From positions 24,788,903-24,852,902 of the forward strand of contig NC_092238.1 of NCBI RefSeq assembly GCF_036320965.1: a stretch of DNA of 64,000 bases, given 5' to 3'. Of the stretch, positions 25,701 through 32,324 are shown one piece after another. Made by a program: the position numbers and the translations under genes. This DNA comes from Panulirus ornatus (Eukaryota > Arthropoda > Malacostraca > Decapoda > Palinuridae). Positions within the stretch are counted from its first letter, which is position 1, and the number at the start of each line of letters is the position of its first letter. The notes below the pieces were generated by a model that saw nothing but the letters and a program-made list of their open reading frames with translations, was not told the origin of the DNA and made no database searches.

Positions 25701-28700
25701 GGAGGGTGAAAGGCGTGCAAGGAACAGAGTGAATTAGAACGATGTGATATACCGGGGTTGACGTGCTGTCAATGGATTGAACCAGGGCATGTGAAGCGTC
25801 TGGGGTAAACCATGGAAAGTTGTGTGGGGCCTGGATGTAGAAAGGGAGCTGTGGTTTCGGTGCATTATTACATGACAGCTAGAGACTGAGTGTGAACGAA
25901 TGGGGCCTTTGTTGTCTTTTCCTATTGCTACCTCGCACACATGAGGGGGGAGGGGGTTGCTATAGATTATCTATTTATTTATTATACTTTGTCGCTGTCT
26001 CCCGCGTTAGCGAGGTAGCGCAAGGAAACAGATGAAAGAATGGCCCAACCCACCCACATACACATGTATATACATACACGTCCACACACGCACATATACA
26101 TACCTATACATTTCAACATATACATATATATACATACACAGACATATGCATAAATACACATGTACATAATTCATACTTGCTGCCTTTATTCATTCCCGTC
26201 GCCACCCCACCACACATGAAATAACAACCCCCTCCCCCCACATGCACGCGAGGTAGCGCTAGGAAAAGACAACAAAGGCCATATTCGTTCACACTCAGTC
26301 TTTAACTGTCATGTATGATGTACTAAAACCACAGCTCCCTTTCCACATCCAGGCCCCACAAAACTTTCCATGGTTGATCCCAGACACTTCACATGCCCTG
26401 GTTCAATCCATTGACAGCATGTCGACCCCGGCATACCACATCGTTCCAATTCACTCTATTCCTTGCACGCCTTTCACCCTCCTACATGTTCAGGCCCCGT
26501 TTGGTGAAAATCTTTTTCACTCCATCTTTCCACCTCCAATTTGGTCTCCCACTTCTCCTCATTCCCTCCACCTCTGACACATATATCCTCTTTGTCAATC
26601 TTTCCTCACTCATTCTCTCCATGTGACCAAACCTTTTCAAAACACCCTCTTCTGCTCTCTCAACCACACTTTTTATTACCACACATCTCTCTTACCTTTT
26701 CATTACTTACTCGATCAAACCACCTCACACCACATGTTGTCTTCAAACATCTCATTTTCAACACATCCACCTTCCTCCACACAACTCTATATATAGCCCA
26801 TGCCTCGCATCCATAAACATTGTTGGAACCACTATTCCTTCAAACATACCCATTTTTGCTTTACGAGATAATGTTCTCGCCTTCCACACATTTTTCAGTG
26901 CTCCCAAAATATGTGGGAAGTATTCTTTCTCCCCACCCCACGTATTCTCTGCGTGTCGTAAAAGGTGACTAAAAGGGGAGGGAGCATGGGAGCTGGAAAT
27001 GCTCCCCTCCAGTTTTTACTTTTCCAAAACAAGAACAGAGAAGGGGGCCAAGTGAGGATTTTTCCCCTTAGCTCAGTCCACTGTTCAAAACAGAGTATAA
27101 GGCAAAGGTTAACTTCAGAAGTTACTGGTACCTTAGTGAAATTGGGAATGGATTTCAATTTTATAATTGAAAATCGATATACTGTACCAAAACATTGTCA
27201 GCATCTTGAAGGCCTTACCTTGAGCTGAGTAATCACAGTGAGCTTTTATCTGTGCATTCCTTCATCCAGTATGATGATTTGCAGACACTATCTATGCATT
27301 CCTTCATCCGTTTTGATGATTTGCAGACTGACTTCTGCATGCAGTCAGAATCTTTTACAATTTGTTGAATGGGTAACCTTGTACAAGATATTGCCTAAGA
27401 TTGTCACTGAAACATCTCACATAATATCTATCTAGATAGTAGTAGTCATTAGGAACATAAGATAGGAGCCTCTGTAAACGCTGCATTAGTGTTGCCTTCT
27501 GCTAGTGACCTGTTAAGGGTGAGGCATTAAAGGCTAAGAAGTGGAGTTTACTAGTTATGGAGACTTGCATAATATCACTGCAGAATATTTCCAATATATC
27601 ACTTGAGATTATGTTAGACATTTCCCATTGGGAAGTCATTCAAAGTTTGCATCCATCCAATAAATTATGAACTCCTCTAGATTTTAAAGTTTTGTGAATA
27701 TATACTTTACCACAGGGTAAGTTAGTGGATATGGTTGTTTTATGTTGAGATTACTGTATGTTTTGTATAGTTCACCTGATGCCACTAGGAGGTGGTGTTC
27801 TGAAACTTTTTCTAGCAGTAACCATGATGAACAGTGATGTTACAATATTTAAAAATTTTTCATGTGTTGGTGCATTGCCAAAAGACAACTCAACATTGTG
27901 TCAAAGTAAAGATATTTCCATCCACAATATATCACACTATATAGGAGCAGGTCATGTGCATGTTGCATTTTCACAATCTTGAACTGATTTGATGTGGCCA
28001 CTGTTAAAGAAATATTTAAACCATCTTTGTTTATGATGTTTCTCTTTCCAAGGTTTGCTTTTCATTTTTTGCAGTATGGACTAAGTAGCAGTGTAGAGAG
28101 TGGCATCATTTCTGACACACCTGTATCGTGCCTGGACTCCATTACCTCTGGGGGTTCCTATGACATTTTCCTTACGGAGCTTTCCAAAACGCTGCCCAGC
28201 AGCATGACTCAGGTGAGATTGATCCTCTAAGCTATATCTGTATGCAGTATACCTTATGTACATACAATGGATTTTCATTTTTATTACTTGCAGGATGGGT
28301 CATTTAAATCTGATCTTTTGAAATAGGTTAGTACTGACAGTGTAATGCAATTTTTTATCAAATCAAAGCAAAACAGACATTGTCATACAGTATCACAAGT
28401 CCTCCTTTTTAAAAATCATATTCTGTAGCTTGAAAAGGTGCCCAGCTTTATATATTTTCTTATAAGAAGGCAGCCAACATCATATGATGTTTCAACTTCT
28501 CCTCCTGTTTCACTTATATGCTGTTGATTTATCTAAGTACCCTGTAGAGGTCTCTTCCAACACCTGGCAGGCAAATGAAAAATTTCTTTGGTCCCTTTAC
28601 CCCTCAAGTTGTGCATTCAGTGACCCAGCAGAAAATACTAAGATTGTTAGATGACCTAAATGAAGAACACCACATGAACCACTGAGAAAGAATACTAGGT

Positions 28701-30921
28701 GAGAGGTGAGAAAATGTGACACAAATAGTGATCTCACTAGGAGGGAGGAGGATGGTGGTAAGCAAGGAATGTCACCACTTGTGTCCCCATGACCCACGTG
28801 TTCAGCCTTTGTGTGGTCATACAGAAGAGATTTCACAGCAAACATCTCTAATTTTCATGAAAGAAATCCTTGAGTGATGGAGGACTTTGTTATAACAGAT
28901 GATAGATAGTGAAGAGCTAGAATATTTAAAAGCATCTTTTAACTCTAAAGTTTCATTTACACCTTCATCTCATCAAATGACAATTCATATAGCAATGTTT
29001 CACTGTTAGGACAGTTGAGAACTTAAGTAAAAGTTCAAATATCACGACGTAAGATGTGGTATACCGGGGTCGACGTGCTGTCAATGGCCTGAACCAGGGC
29101 ATGTGAAACTTTTTGGCTAAACCATGGAAAGGTCTGTGGGGCCTGGATGTGGATAGGGAGCCGTGATTTTGGTGCATTATATATGACAACTAGAGACTGA
29201 GTATGAATGAATGTGGCCTTTTTGTCTGTTTTCCTGGCACTACCTCAGTGAAACAGGGTAGCAATGCTGTTTTCTTTGGGGCTGGGTAGCGCTGGGAATG
29301 GATGAAGGCAGGCATCTGAATATGTACATGAGTATATATATGCATATGTTGATATGTATATGTAAGGGCGTGTATGTATATACATGTGGATGTGTGTGGA
29401 TGGGCCATTCTTTGTCAGTTACCTGGCGCTACCTCACTGACGAGGGAAACGGCAATCAAATATAATAACAAAAATATAATATAAAGACTTCATTGCTGTG
29501 ACAAATTTGAAAAGAGTATTTTCCTCTTTTTCTATTGTATAGAATATTCTTTTCCCTTAATGATAAAGAATTTCAAGACATTTCAACCCTTAAACTACTA
29601 CATGCATAATTTGATGGGTTTTGATCATCCATGACAACACCACATAAATTTGCACCAAGTTTAGCATTCATAAACTAAATCACATATCAATAGGCCTCCT
29701 CACACCATGCACACATCCCTCAGGCCTTCAGTACGGTACTGTTTAGCATGGAGGATTCACCTGTATACTTCTTGCAGTACAGATGGTGTGTTAGGGAAGT
29801 CATGTTCCAAGAGGAGTGTTAGGGAAGCCCAAGCTTTTTAATAATTCTTCAATAAATTTTTTTATTCTCTTTGTATCAGTTACTTAAATGTTTTATTGAT
29901 GGGATATCCTAATTGTGACTTACATCATATGATGATAATTCCATATTTGTAAAGTACAAGGAATTAGTTCTAAACTTGTGAGGCTTCATCTTCCAAATTA
30001 TTTATGCTGTCAAATAAGCTTGTGAGCCTTTTGTCATAGCTTATGTTCTCTTATGCTGCATCTCTTGAGAATTTCAATATCATTATAATGCAACTGATTT
30101 AGAGACTTTAAGGCTGTTGTCAGGTCTGCCCTCTCTCCTTGTTAGACAGCTTTGTAGCCCTCATTCTTCCAGTATAGCTCATTCCTCTTAATTCAGACAT
30201 TTTTATTACATGATCATCTACAACACACATTACGTGAAAGCTCCTACTTAGTTCATGTAGTGGTGCTCACAAGGCAAGTAATATCTGAGAGAAGGAGACT
30301 TCTGAAGAATAACTTGTACCAATTTATCATTTATCTTTTGTAGATTGGAATGACTTCAGCGGCATTTCCATGTGTTCAGGCCACATTGGCAGTCTGTAAC
30401 ACTTCCAGCTTTATAGGATGCATAAATATCTTCATTGTTTTGTAACAGACAGGGAGCATAGACTAGGCATTGCCAAGTGCTCACTCTTTCATTTGTGCTT
30501 TCACTTAACAGAGGCTGCTGGAATGATGAGTGCTACCTAAATTTTAAATTCGTGAAAGTAAAAAATAGACGTTAGTCCGTTATGTATAGTTTAAGATATC
30601 ATAAAGTTACTAGCAGTCATGATATATTAGTGATGCTAGTCATCCATTGATTAACATTTTATATACTTTTTCCTGCTTAACTTTAGTAGCTGTCAAGAGA
30701 TTAGGGTCTTGTTTTTTTTTCTTTCACAGGGTCCATCTGTTGCTTCATCTGTCTCCTCTGGTTCCCCATCTAGATCCCAGTCCTCACCTCTTGCTCCTGC
30801 TCTCAAGTCTCCCTCACCAATAGGGTCTGTGTCTTGCAAGATCTCTTGCTCAGCCATTGTCCACCGTGAGTGTTCACCACCAGATACCTCACCCTTTGAC
30901 ACCCAAGAGTCTAAATTATAA
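2085..30921 (+). CDS. CNGB: Cyclic-nucleotide-gated cation channel, beta-type subunit (3' part of gene, nine exons)
   Basis: CNG channels are plasma-membrane cation channels opened by cGMP or cAMP, mainly in sensory cells. Joining nine exons (2085-2248, 3041-3142, 4583-4694, 5541-5728, 12969-13071, 16681-16919, 17341-18526, 28075-28212, 30730-30921) gives one open frame of 807 codons plus a stop; every exon border has AG/GT and the phases match. The first three exons encode the C-terminal part of the cyclic-nucleotide-binding domain: [15 protein letters not shown], then the phosphate-binding cassette VFGEISLL with GNRRTANV, then the C helix. The GGNRRTANV spacing and the basic KKKAKRLIKQ helix resemble beta rather than alpha subunits. 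Transmembrane and pore exons must lie upstream of the window. The remaining roughly 680 residues are a Ser/Pro/Gln-rich tail without a recognised domain. Beta-type is my inference; CNG family membership is secure. Confidence 0.85.
3041..3142 (+). CDS. CNGB: CNG channel exon: end of binding domain
   Basis: Acceptor tattttgcag, donor ggctaa/gtaagt. The first base completes an Arg codon from the previous exon. The peptide reads [19 protein letters not shown], then a [13 protein letters not shown] helix. This is the segment after GNRRTANV in CNG channels (the xGFxxLFxLxKxDL pattern), leading into the C helix. The exon ends after two bases of a Lys codon. Confidence 0.88.
3700..4480 (-). mobile_element. 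Decayed CR1-like non-LTR retrotransposon fragment
   Basis: Reverse-strand reading with broken frames gives recognisable RT pieces: ...[18 protein letters not shown] sequence and a FADDT-like stretch near 4300-4400, then a [16 protein letters not shown] segment near 4190-4210. These match the RT palm and thumb of CR1/L2-type LINEs. Many stops; old. Confidence 0.55.
4583..4694 (+). CDS. CNGB: CNG channel exon: C-helix end and start of cytoplasmic tail
   Basis: Acceptor cactgtag, donor cttcag/gtaagt. The first base completes Lys, then [20 protein letters not shown] and [14 protein letters not shown] follow, ending in phase 0. The basic start continues the KKKA helix of the preceding exon, as in beta CNG subunits. 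The rest is hydrophilic. Confidence 0.82.
5541..5728 (+). CDS. CNGB: CNG channel exon: Ser/Arg-rich tail
   Basis: Acceptor ccttccacag, phase 0 in. It reads [20 protein letters not shown]..., then a Ser-rich stretch to TAFN plus two bases of Arg. The donor is aacag/gttgaa, weaker than the other donors of this gene. The phase matches the next exon exactly (AG + G = Arg). RRSSR and similar basic-Ser motifs look like kinase sites (inference). Confidence 0.75.
5885..6440 (-). mobile_element. Decayed CR1-like LINE C-terminal fragment
   Basis: The minus strand contains an open 86-codon stretch (6432-6172) with [18 protein letters not shown], then, after frameshifts, [21 protein letters not shown] and [14 protein letters not shown] pieces down to about 5940. 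This order is typical of the C-terminus of CR1-type LINE proteins. Probably the same family as 3700-4480. Confidence 0.6.
6730..7110 (-). repeat. Repeat C (unclassified dispersed repeat)
   Basis: Contains, on the plus strand, gtgcctgttcctttcagga, ctttagtgcctcacccataa, a tandem cluster of ctacctaat-like units and a gaatgaggtgtgtgagtta segment. The same blocks recur, forward or reverse, at 12002, 15500, 15690, 27460, 38280 and 59890. No coding capacity. Confidence 0.7.
7112..7507 (+). mobile_element. SINE-2 cluster (two partial copies, plus a short inverted piece)
   Basis: 7112-7175 resembles a degraded minus-strand piece (cttctctgttcc...). 7176-7287 is the 3' half of a plus copy (ccaaaagaaggaacagag ... 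cgcttatgtgggaaatggcg). 7288-7507 is a second plus copy starting at gaatacttcccacgtagtcc and ending caatagtttgaaag-like A-rich sequence. Confidence 0.75.
7508..8950 (-). mobile_element. RTE LINE, 5'-truncated, S subfamily
   Basis: From the left: (TA)n, poly(T) (the inverted poly(A)), short 3' UTR, then an open frame from 8950 down to 7761 with no stop. It encodes RT motif A ([12 protein letters not shown]), [15 protein letters not shown], motif [11 protein letters not shown] and the full C-terminus. It lacks the endonuclease and the RT N-terminus and starts at [10 protein letters not shown] next to a (TA)n tract. Confidence 0.9.
8951..9045. repeat. (TA)n microsatellite
   Basis: About 95 bp of nearly pure TA between the truncated 5' end of the minus-strand LINE and a SINE-2. 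It has the same composition as the TA tails of the LINE copies. Confidence 0.95.
9046..9450 (+). mobile_element. SINE-2, full copy followed by a 3'-half copy
   Basis: 9046-9305 starts ccctggggataggggaga and runs through gtcgtagaaggcgactaaa, a 38-nt T run and the tail ctacctcgctaatgtggga. After a short (TA)n, 9335-9450 repeats only the part from ccaaaagaaggaacagag to the A-rich tail. Confidence 0.85.
9495..11435 (+). CDS. Reverse transcriptase of RTE-type LINE (endonuclease missing)
   Basis: 647 sense codons without interruption, beginning [17 protein letters not shown] (truncated; no native start; the first in-frame ATG is at 9585). Order: a basic linker; RT fingers ([39 protein letters not shown]); palm motif [32 protein letters not shown]; motif [13 protein letters not shown] with the catalytic DD; thumb [10 protein letters not shown]; and the RTE-type C-terminal domain [45 protein letters not shown]. 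It would act by target-primed reverse transcription if an endonuclease were supplied. It is a young copy, probably not expressed as is. Confidence 0.88.
9495..11690 (+). mobile_element. RTE LINE with the longest open RT frame in the window
   Basis: 5'-truncated copy starting directly after a (TA)n tract. It contains the open frame 9495-11435, the short A-type 3' UTR with the hairpin at 11590-11603, an A run and (TA)n to about 11690. It lacks the endonuclease. Confidence 0.9.
11696..11760 (+). mobile_element. LINE 3' tail fragment
   Basis: Only the last part of the 3' UTR, ttccttgcactacctcgctaa, then an A/TA-rich tail, placed after the (TA)n of the preceding LINE. Confidence 0.75.
11775..12001 (-). 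mobile_element. SINE-2, minus strand
   Basis: Reverse complement of the family: tttcccacataagcgaggta at the tail end, ttttggaaaaattaaaatgg in the middle, and ccctatccccaggga at the 5' end. Confidence 0.85.
12002..12260 (+). repeat. Repeat C copy
   Basis: Tandem aggagcattaggtagaag-like units, then gtgctagagttgccttctgc, gggtgaggcactaaaggcta and a caggcatcagagatgtagat end. Lies in the intron before CNG exon 12969. Confidence 0.7.
12969..13071 (+). CDS. CNGB: CNG channel exon: short tail exon ending in poly-Glu
   Basis: Acceptor catatcacag, donor gaggag/gtatgt. One base completes the Arg codon, then [20 protein letters not shown] and SMSESLQ lead to a run of seven Glu codons (13050-13071). An alternative acceptor at 12954 (catgcag) would be in phase 0 and would not match the preceding donor. 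It lies 7.2 kb from the previous exon, the gap being filled mostly with retroelements. Confidence 0.68.
14226..15070 (+). mobile_element. RTE LINE 3' fragment, S subfamily
   Basis: Begins gtcaagtcaattgggaggtg; open to TGA at 14853-14855 (203 codons of the C-terminal domain). Short 3' UTR and a long poly(A) (15038-15070). ctattg on both sides (about 14221-14226 and 15071-15076) is a possible short target-site duplication. Confidence 0.9.
15310..15463 (+). mobile_element. SINE-2, 5'-truncated, with 12-bp target-site duplication
   Basis: Starts inside the internal T run, then ccaaaggaaggaacagagaa, the hairpin tail ctacctcgctgatgcggga and gaaagaaagaaa. The flanks are agcattcagtat at 15298-15309 and again at 15464-15475. 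Confidence 0.9.
15500..16180. repeat. Repeat C inverted pair
   Basis: 15500-15685 is a plus copy (gtgaggcactaaatctaaga, gcatcagagaaatagataga). 15690-16180 is a minus copy (gatgcctgttcccatctgga, tctttagtgcctcacccata, then gaatgagctgtgtgagttaa). The two arms face each other with almost no spacer, so the region can fold back. Confidence 0.7.
16681..16919 (+). CDS. CNGB: CNG channel exon: Ser/His/Pro-rich tail
   Basis: Acceptor cattactcag and a strong donor gtaaacag/gtaagt. Phase 0 in, two bases out. It begins [20 protein letters not shown] and continues as a Ser/Thr/Pro/His-rich stretch without a known domain. The open frame across 239 nt with clean borders and matching phases supports a real exon. 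Confidence 0.75.
17341..18526 (+). CDS. CNGB: CNG channel large exon: Ser/Asn/Gln-rich disordered tail
   Basis: This is the largest exon, 1,186 nt. The acceptor is ccccccacag and the donor is atcaag/gtatct. The first base completes Arg, then [20 protein letters not shown] follows. About 395 residues are polar and low-complexity, rich in Ser, Asn, Lys, Gln and His, with a (His-Ser-Ser-Ser-Ser) repeat at about 18418-18475 encoded by CAG/AGC triplets. Reading through the donor adds VSLI and a stop, so intron retention would give a shorter form. No domain is recognised; it is probably disordered. Confidence 0.8.
18905..19080 (+). mobile_element. Old LINE long-form 3' UTR fragment
   Basis: gtcatgtgaaacgtctttgg, gtaaaccatggaaaggtctg and a gcattacgcatgacagctag block match the long 3' UTR with scattered changes. 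It ends near a (CA)n tract at 19107-19137. Confidence 0.75.
19107..19166. repeat. (CA)n and poly(T) tract
   Basis: About 30 bp of CA repeats, a short TA and a run of about 24 T that is the inverted poly(A) of the next minus-strand LINE. Confidence 0.9.
19167..19935 (-). mobile_element. RTE LINE 3' fragment, minus strand
   Basis: Short 3' UTR, then an open frame from about 19919 down to 19345 (C-terminal domain, [12 protein letters not shown] form). The truncated 5' end sits against a run of 14 T (19922-19935), an unusual border. Confidence 0.88.
20318..21212 (-). mobile_element. RTE LINE 3' fragment with long 3' UTR, broken frame
   Basis: Poly(T) at 20319-20343, then a long-form 3' UTR (20344-20773) and the C-terminal coding part 20774-21208. 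A G-to-T change at about 21013 on the reverse strand turns VVERAEEG into VV-stop. 5'-truncated at 21212 beside TA-rich DNA. Confidence 0.88.
21213..21308. repeat. (TATG)/(TA)n tract
   Basis: Imperfect tatgtatatg repeats, then pure TA up to a T run; lies between a truncated LINE and a minus-strand SINE-2. Confidence 0.9.
21309..21540 (-). mobile_element. SINE-2, minus strand
   Basis: cgccatttcccgcattagcg at the tail end, an A run in the middle, and gcagggaatacatgggaagt then ctatcccca at the 5' end. Flanked on both sides by (TA)n. Confidence 0.87.
21541..22501 (+). mobile_element. (TA)n followed by RTE LINE 3' fragment (A subfamily)
   Basis: A (TA)n tract (21541-21595) leads directly into gttaagagtaaatgtgaata. 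The frame is open to TGA at 22275-22277 (ORF from at least 21609). Short A-type 3' UTR with a G run, an A run and (TA)n to 22501. Confidence 0.9.
22502..22788 (+). mobile_element. SINE-2 followed by (TA)n
   Basis: gggataggggaaaaaagaat, gtcgtagaaggcgactaaaa and the tail ctacctcgctaatgcgggaa, then an A run and about 50 bp of TA. It is sandwiched between two LINE copies in the same orientation. Confidence 0.87.
22865..23617 (+). pseudogene. Apurinic-type endonuclease domain of RTE LINE
   Basis: 251 codons in the exonuclease-endonuclease-phosphatase fold. It reads [20 protein letters not shown], then [20 protein letters not shown], ...[21 protein letters not shown] (catalytic Asp/Asn) and [13 protein letters not shown] (the SDH motif). 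This enzyme nicks target DNA to prime reverse transcription. The start at 22865 is not a native ATG; the frame is open upstream to about 22808, where an ATG in another frame suggests a one-base shift. The TAG at 23615 cuts it from the RT. Confidence 0.82.
23813..25709 (+). pseudogene. RTE reverse transcriptase, broken in at least three places
   Basis: Three open pieces (23813-24322, 24231-24824, 24831-25709) in changing frames. The first holds the linker ([20 protein letters not shown]). After the 44-bp deletion the second holds RT fingers and motif A. A Trp-to-stop change in REESDW separates the third, which has [10 protein letters not shown] and the C-terminal domain. In this piece GLRQGC reads GLQERC, which also damages a conserved RT segment. 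Confidence 0.85.
25966..26905 (-). mobile_element. Older RTE LINE fragment, tail-to-tail with the preceding copy
   Basis: Long-form 3' UTR (25984-26420) starting ctttgtcgctgtctcccgcg, then decayed C-terminal coding sequence with frameshifts (for example 26682-26482 open) up to gtgctcccaaaat at 26905, where a SINE-2 piece begins. Confidence 0.82.
26906..27095. mobile_element. SINE-2 head-to-head inverted pieces
   Basis: 26906-26936 reads as the 5' end on the minus strand (atgtgggaagtattctttct). 26937-27095 is a plus copy (cacgtattctctgcgtgtcg, ctaaaaggggagggagcatg, ttccaaaacaagaacagaga) without the hairpin tail. Confidence 0.75.
27460..27560 (+). repeat. Repeat C fragment
   Basis: aggagcctctgtaaacgctg, gggtgaggcattaaaggcta and a gtttactagttatggagact block in the same order as other copies; the rest is missing. 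Confidence 0.7.
28075..28212 (+). CDS. CNGB: CNG channel exon: penultimate tail exon
   Basis: Acceptor cattttttgcag, donor atgactcag/gtgaga, phase 0 on both sides, 46 codons. It reads [20 protein letters not shown], then a segment ending in [12 protein letters not shown]. It is short, Ser-rich and of unknown function. It joins the large exon (phase 0 out) and the terminal exon (phase 0 in). It lies 9.5 kb downstream of the large exon across a retroelement-packed intron. Confidence 0.72.
28575..28860 (+). repeat. Old dispersed repeat, related to 57080-57330
   Basis: Blocks cagcagaaaatactaagatt, gatgacctaaatgaagaaca and ctaggagggaggaggatggt are similar to sequence at 57128-57290 that follows a CR1-like RT fragment. 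Probably the 3' UTR of that CR1-like family. Confidence 0.5.
29055..29470 (+). mobile_element. Old LINE long-form 3' UTR fragment
   Basis: Starts gatgtggtataccggggtcg at the end of the coding region, then the long UTR (gcattatatatgacaactag) and the end gcgctacctcactgacgagg with an A-rich tail. The hairpin arms are mutated. Confidence 0.8.
30030..30460 (-). repeat. Possible CR1-like remnant
   Basis: A pyrimidine-rich stretch (gtctgccctctctccttgtt, agccctcattcttccagtat) resembles, loosely, the reverse-strand CR1-like sequence at 3770-3860. No readable frame; low confidence. Confidence 0.3.
30730..30921 (+). CDS. CNGB: CNG channel terminal exon, protein ends -ESKL
   Basis: The acceptor is a long T tract followed by ctttcacag. 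The exon enters in phase 0 and runs 63 codons to TAA at 30919-30921. It reads [20 protein letters not shown], then Pro/Ser-rich sequence, ending [10 protein letters not shown]. The last four residues match a class I PDZ ligand (x-S/T-x-hydrophobic). They also match the peroxisomal SKL signal, which is less plausible for a membrane channel. The 3' UTR follows; I could not place a poly(A) signal with confidence. Confidence 0.78.
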   Translation, partial: GPSVASSVSSGSPSRSQSSPLAPALKSPSPIGSVSCKISCSAIVHRECSPPDTSPFDTQESKL

Positions 30922-31494
30922 AGTGAAAACTACCTTGTGTTTTGATAAATACTAAGGATCACAGATCTCAGGCAAGACATTTTCAAACTGCTTAACAATG
31001 CCAGGCAGGTCAGGGTCTGGGCATGCACCTTTGTTGCCTTTTATTTTATGCTCCAAGATACAAATAATTTTCAATACCAGTTCATGTACCCTAATTATAT
31101 GGTTGCATGTAATATTTTCACCAGAACATTAGTATGTAGCTCTTCAGGGCCTAATACTCACTAATCTCTTTTTTTTTTTTTTTTGACAGTCCATTGTGCA
31201 AGTTGCAGTGCAGTGGAACTTATGATTTTCTGTAAATTCTTTGTATTAATTTTGATCTAAGTACAGCAGAGACTACAGATTATTTTTTTTTACTTTGAAA
31301 CTTGTGTGCAGATTTTTTAATATCTCCATATTTATCTTATGAAAGCCATAATCATGGTCCTGAGAGTGGGACAAGTGCAGGTTTGTAGTTTAGATAAACT
31401 AATGATTGATTTCATTTTGATAAGCATTCAGCATTTAGTTCTGATTTTGTTTAATGTAGTTATTCTCCATTCAGCAGTTTATTGTTTTGCATTT
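30922..31494 (+). other. Probable 3' UTR and downstream flank of the CNG gene
   Basis: AT-rich sequence after the stop codon, with a T tract at about 31170-31187 followed by gacag. No open frame or repeat family is recognised. The end of the transcript is not identifiable from sequence alone. Confidence 0.4.
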
Positions 31495-31800
31495 CTGAAG
31501 TTAGGTAGTGTCAAGAACAAAAGACTGAGGTTTAAAAGGAAAAATCTTAACTTGGGTCCCTCCTTGTTCCTTCTTTTGGAAAAAGTAAAACAGGATTTTC
31601 AGCCCCTGCTCCCTCCCCTTTTAGGCGACTAAATGGGGAGGGAGCAGGGCTGAAAGTCCTCCCATCTCGTTTTTAATTTCCCAAAAGAAGGAACAGAGAA
31701 GGGGGCCAAGTGAGGATATTCCTTCAAAGGCTCAGTCCTTTGTTCTTAACACTTCGTCGTGATGCAGGAAATGGTGAATAGTATAAAAAGAAACAAACAA
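31495..31800. mobile_element. SINE-2 head-to-head inverted pair
   Basis: 31495-31630 is a minus copy (gtccctccttgttccttctt, ttttggaaaaagtaaaacag, ctgctccctccccttttagg). 31622-31800 is a plus copy (gcgactaaatggggaggga, cccaaaagaaggaacagaga and a tail with mutated hairpin). The junction ttttaggcgactaaa is shared by both arms. Confidence 0.8.
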
Positions 31801-32324
31801 ACAAAAAACGATATTTGTATTCAGTGATGTTTTCCATTTTCCAGATTAAGGTTGCCAGCATTTAAAATTGTTCTAGTGCTCTCTTTACTGTATGCCCCAC
31901 ATTATGATGTGTTAATATGCCCTAAAAGGGTGAGTAAATTTTTGACTGAAGACCTTTGAATGTTAGTTTATCTTACAGATTAAGAAAAGTTTTGCACCTT
32001 TCACATGTTAAATTATTGACTTCTCAATAACTTAGAAATAGTAGCAGAATGTATGTTAATACTTATCTTTTAAATATATTTATCATAGCCTTTACATAGT
32101 ACAGAGCCAATGTCTAATCACCATATATATGCCATGTCACGAAGAGCAAACATTGAGCAGTTTTACCCAGAGTACACTGCACAGGCTTGTTAAAAATATC
32201 AGTAACCCAACTTTTAGCCAGTCCATGAATTTACTCATGAATCCAGTATGATCTGATGAGCCCTGTAAACTTAGCAGTGAGAGATAAGCAGTTAGGGGTT
32301 TTGCAACAAAAGGAAATTTTATAT

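Larger units (their letters stand above)
22789..25957 (+). mobile_element. Most complete RTE LINE: endonuclease plus RT, inactivated
   Basis: The only copy here with the 5' half. Endonuclease frame to 23617, linker, RT and C-terminal domain to about 25709, then a long-form 3' UTR that stops near 25957. Breaks: TAG at 23615, TAG at about 23789, a 44-bp deletion near 24271 relative to the copy at 9495, a Trp-to-stop change at 24822-24824 and an extra A near 25670. An A-rich segment before 22860 may be the start of the coding region. Confidence 0.85.

Noticed and set aside
30910..30921. SKL ending as a peroxisomal targeting signal
   Set aside because: The protein is a plasma-membrane channel by family; the same residues fit a PDZ ligand.
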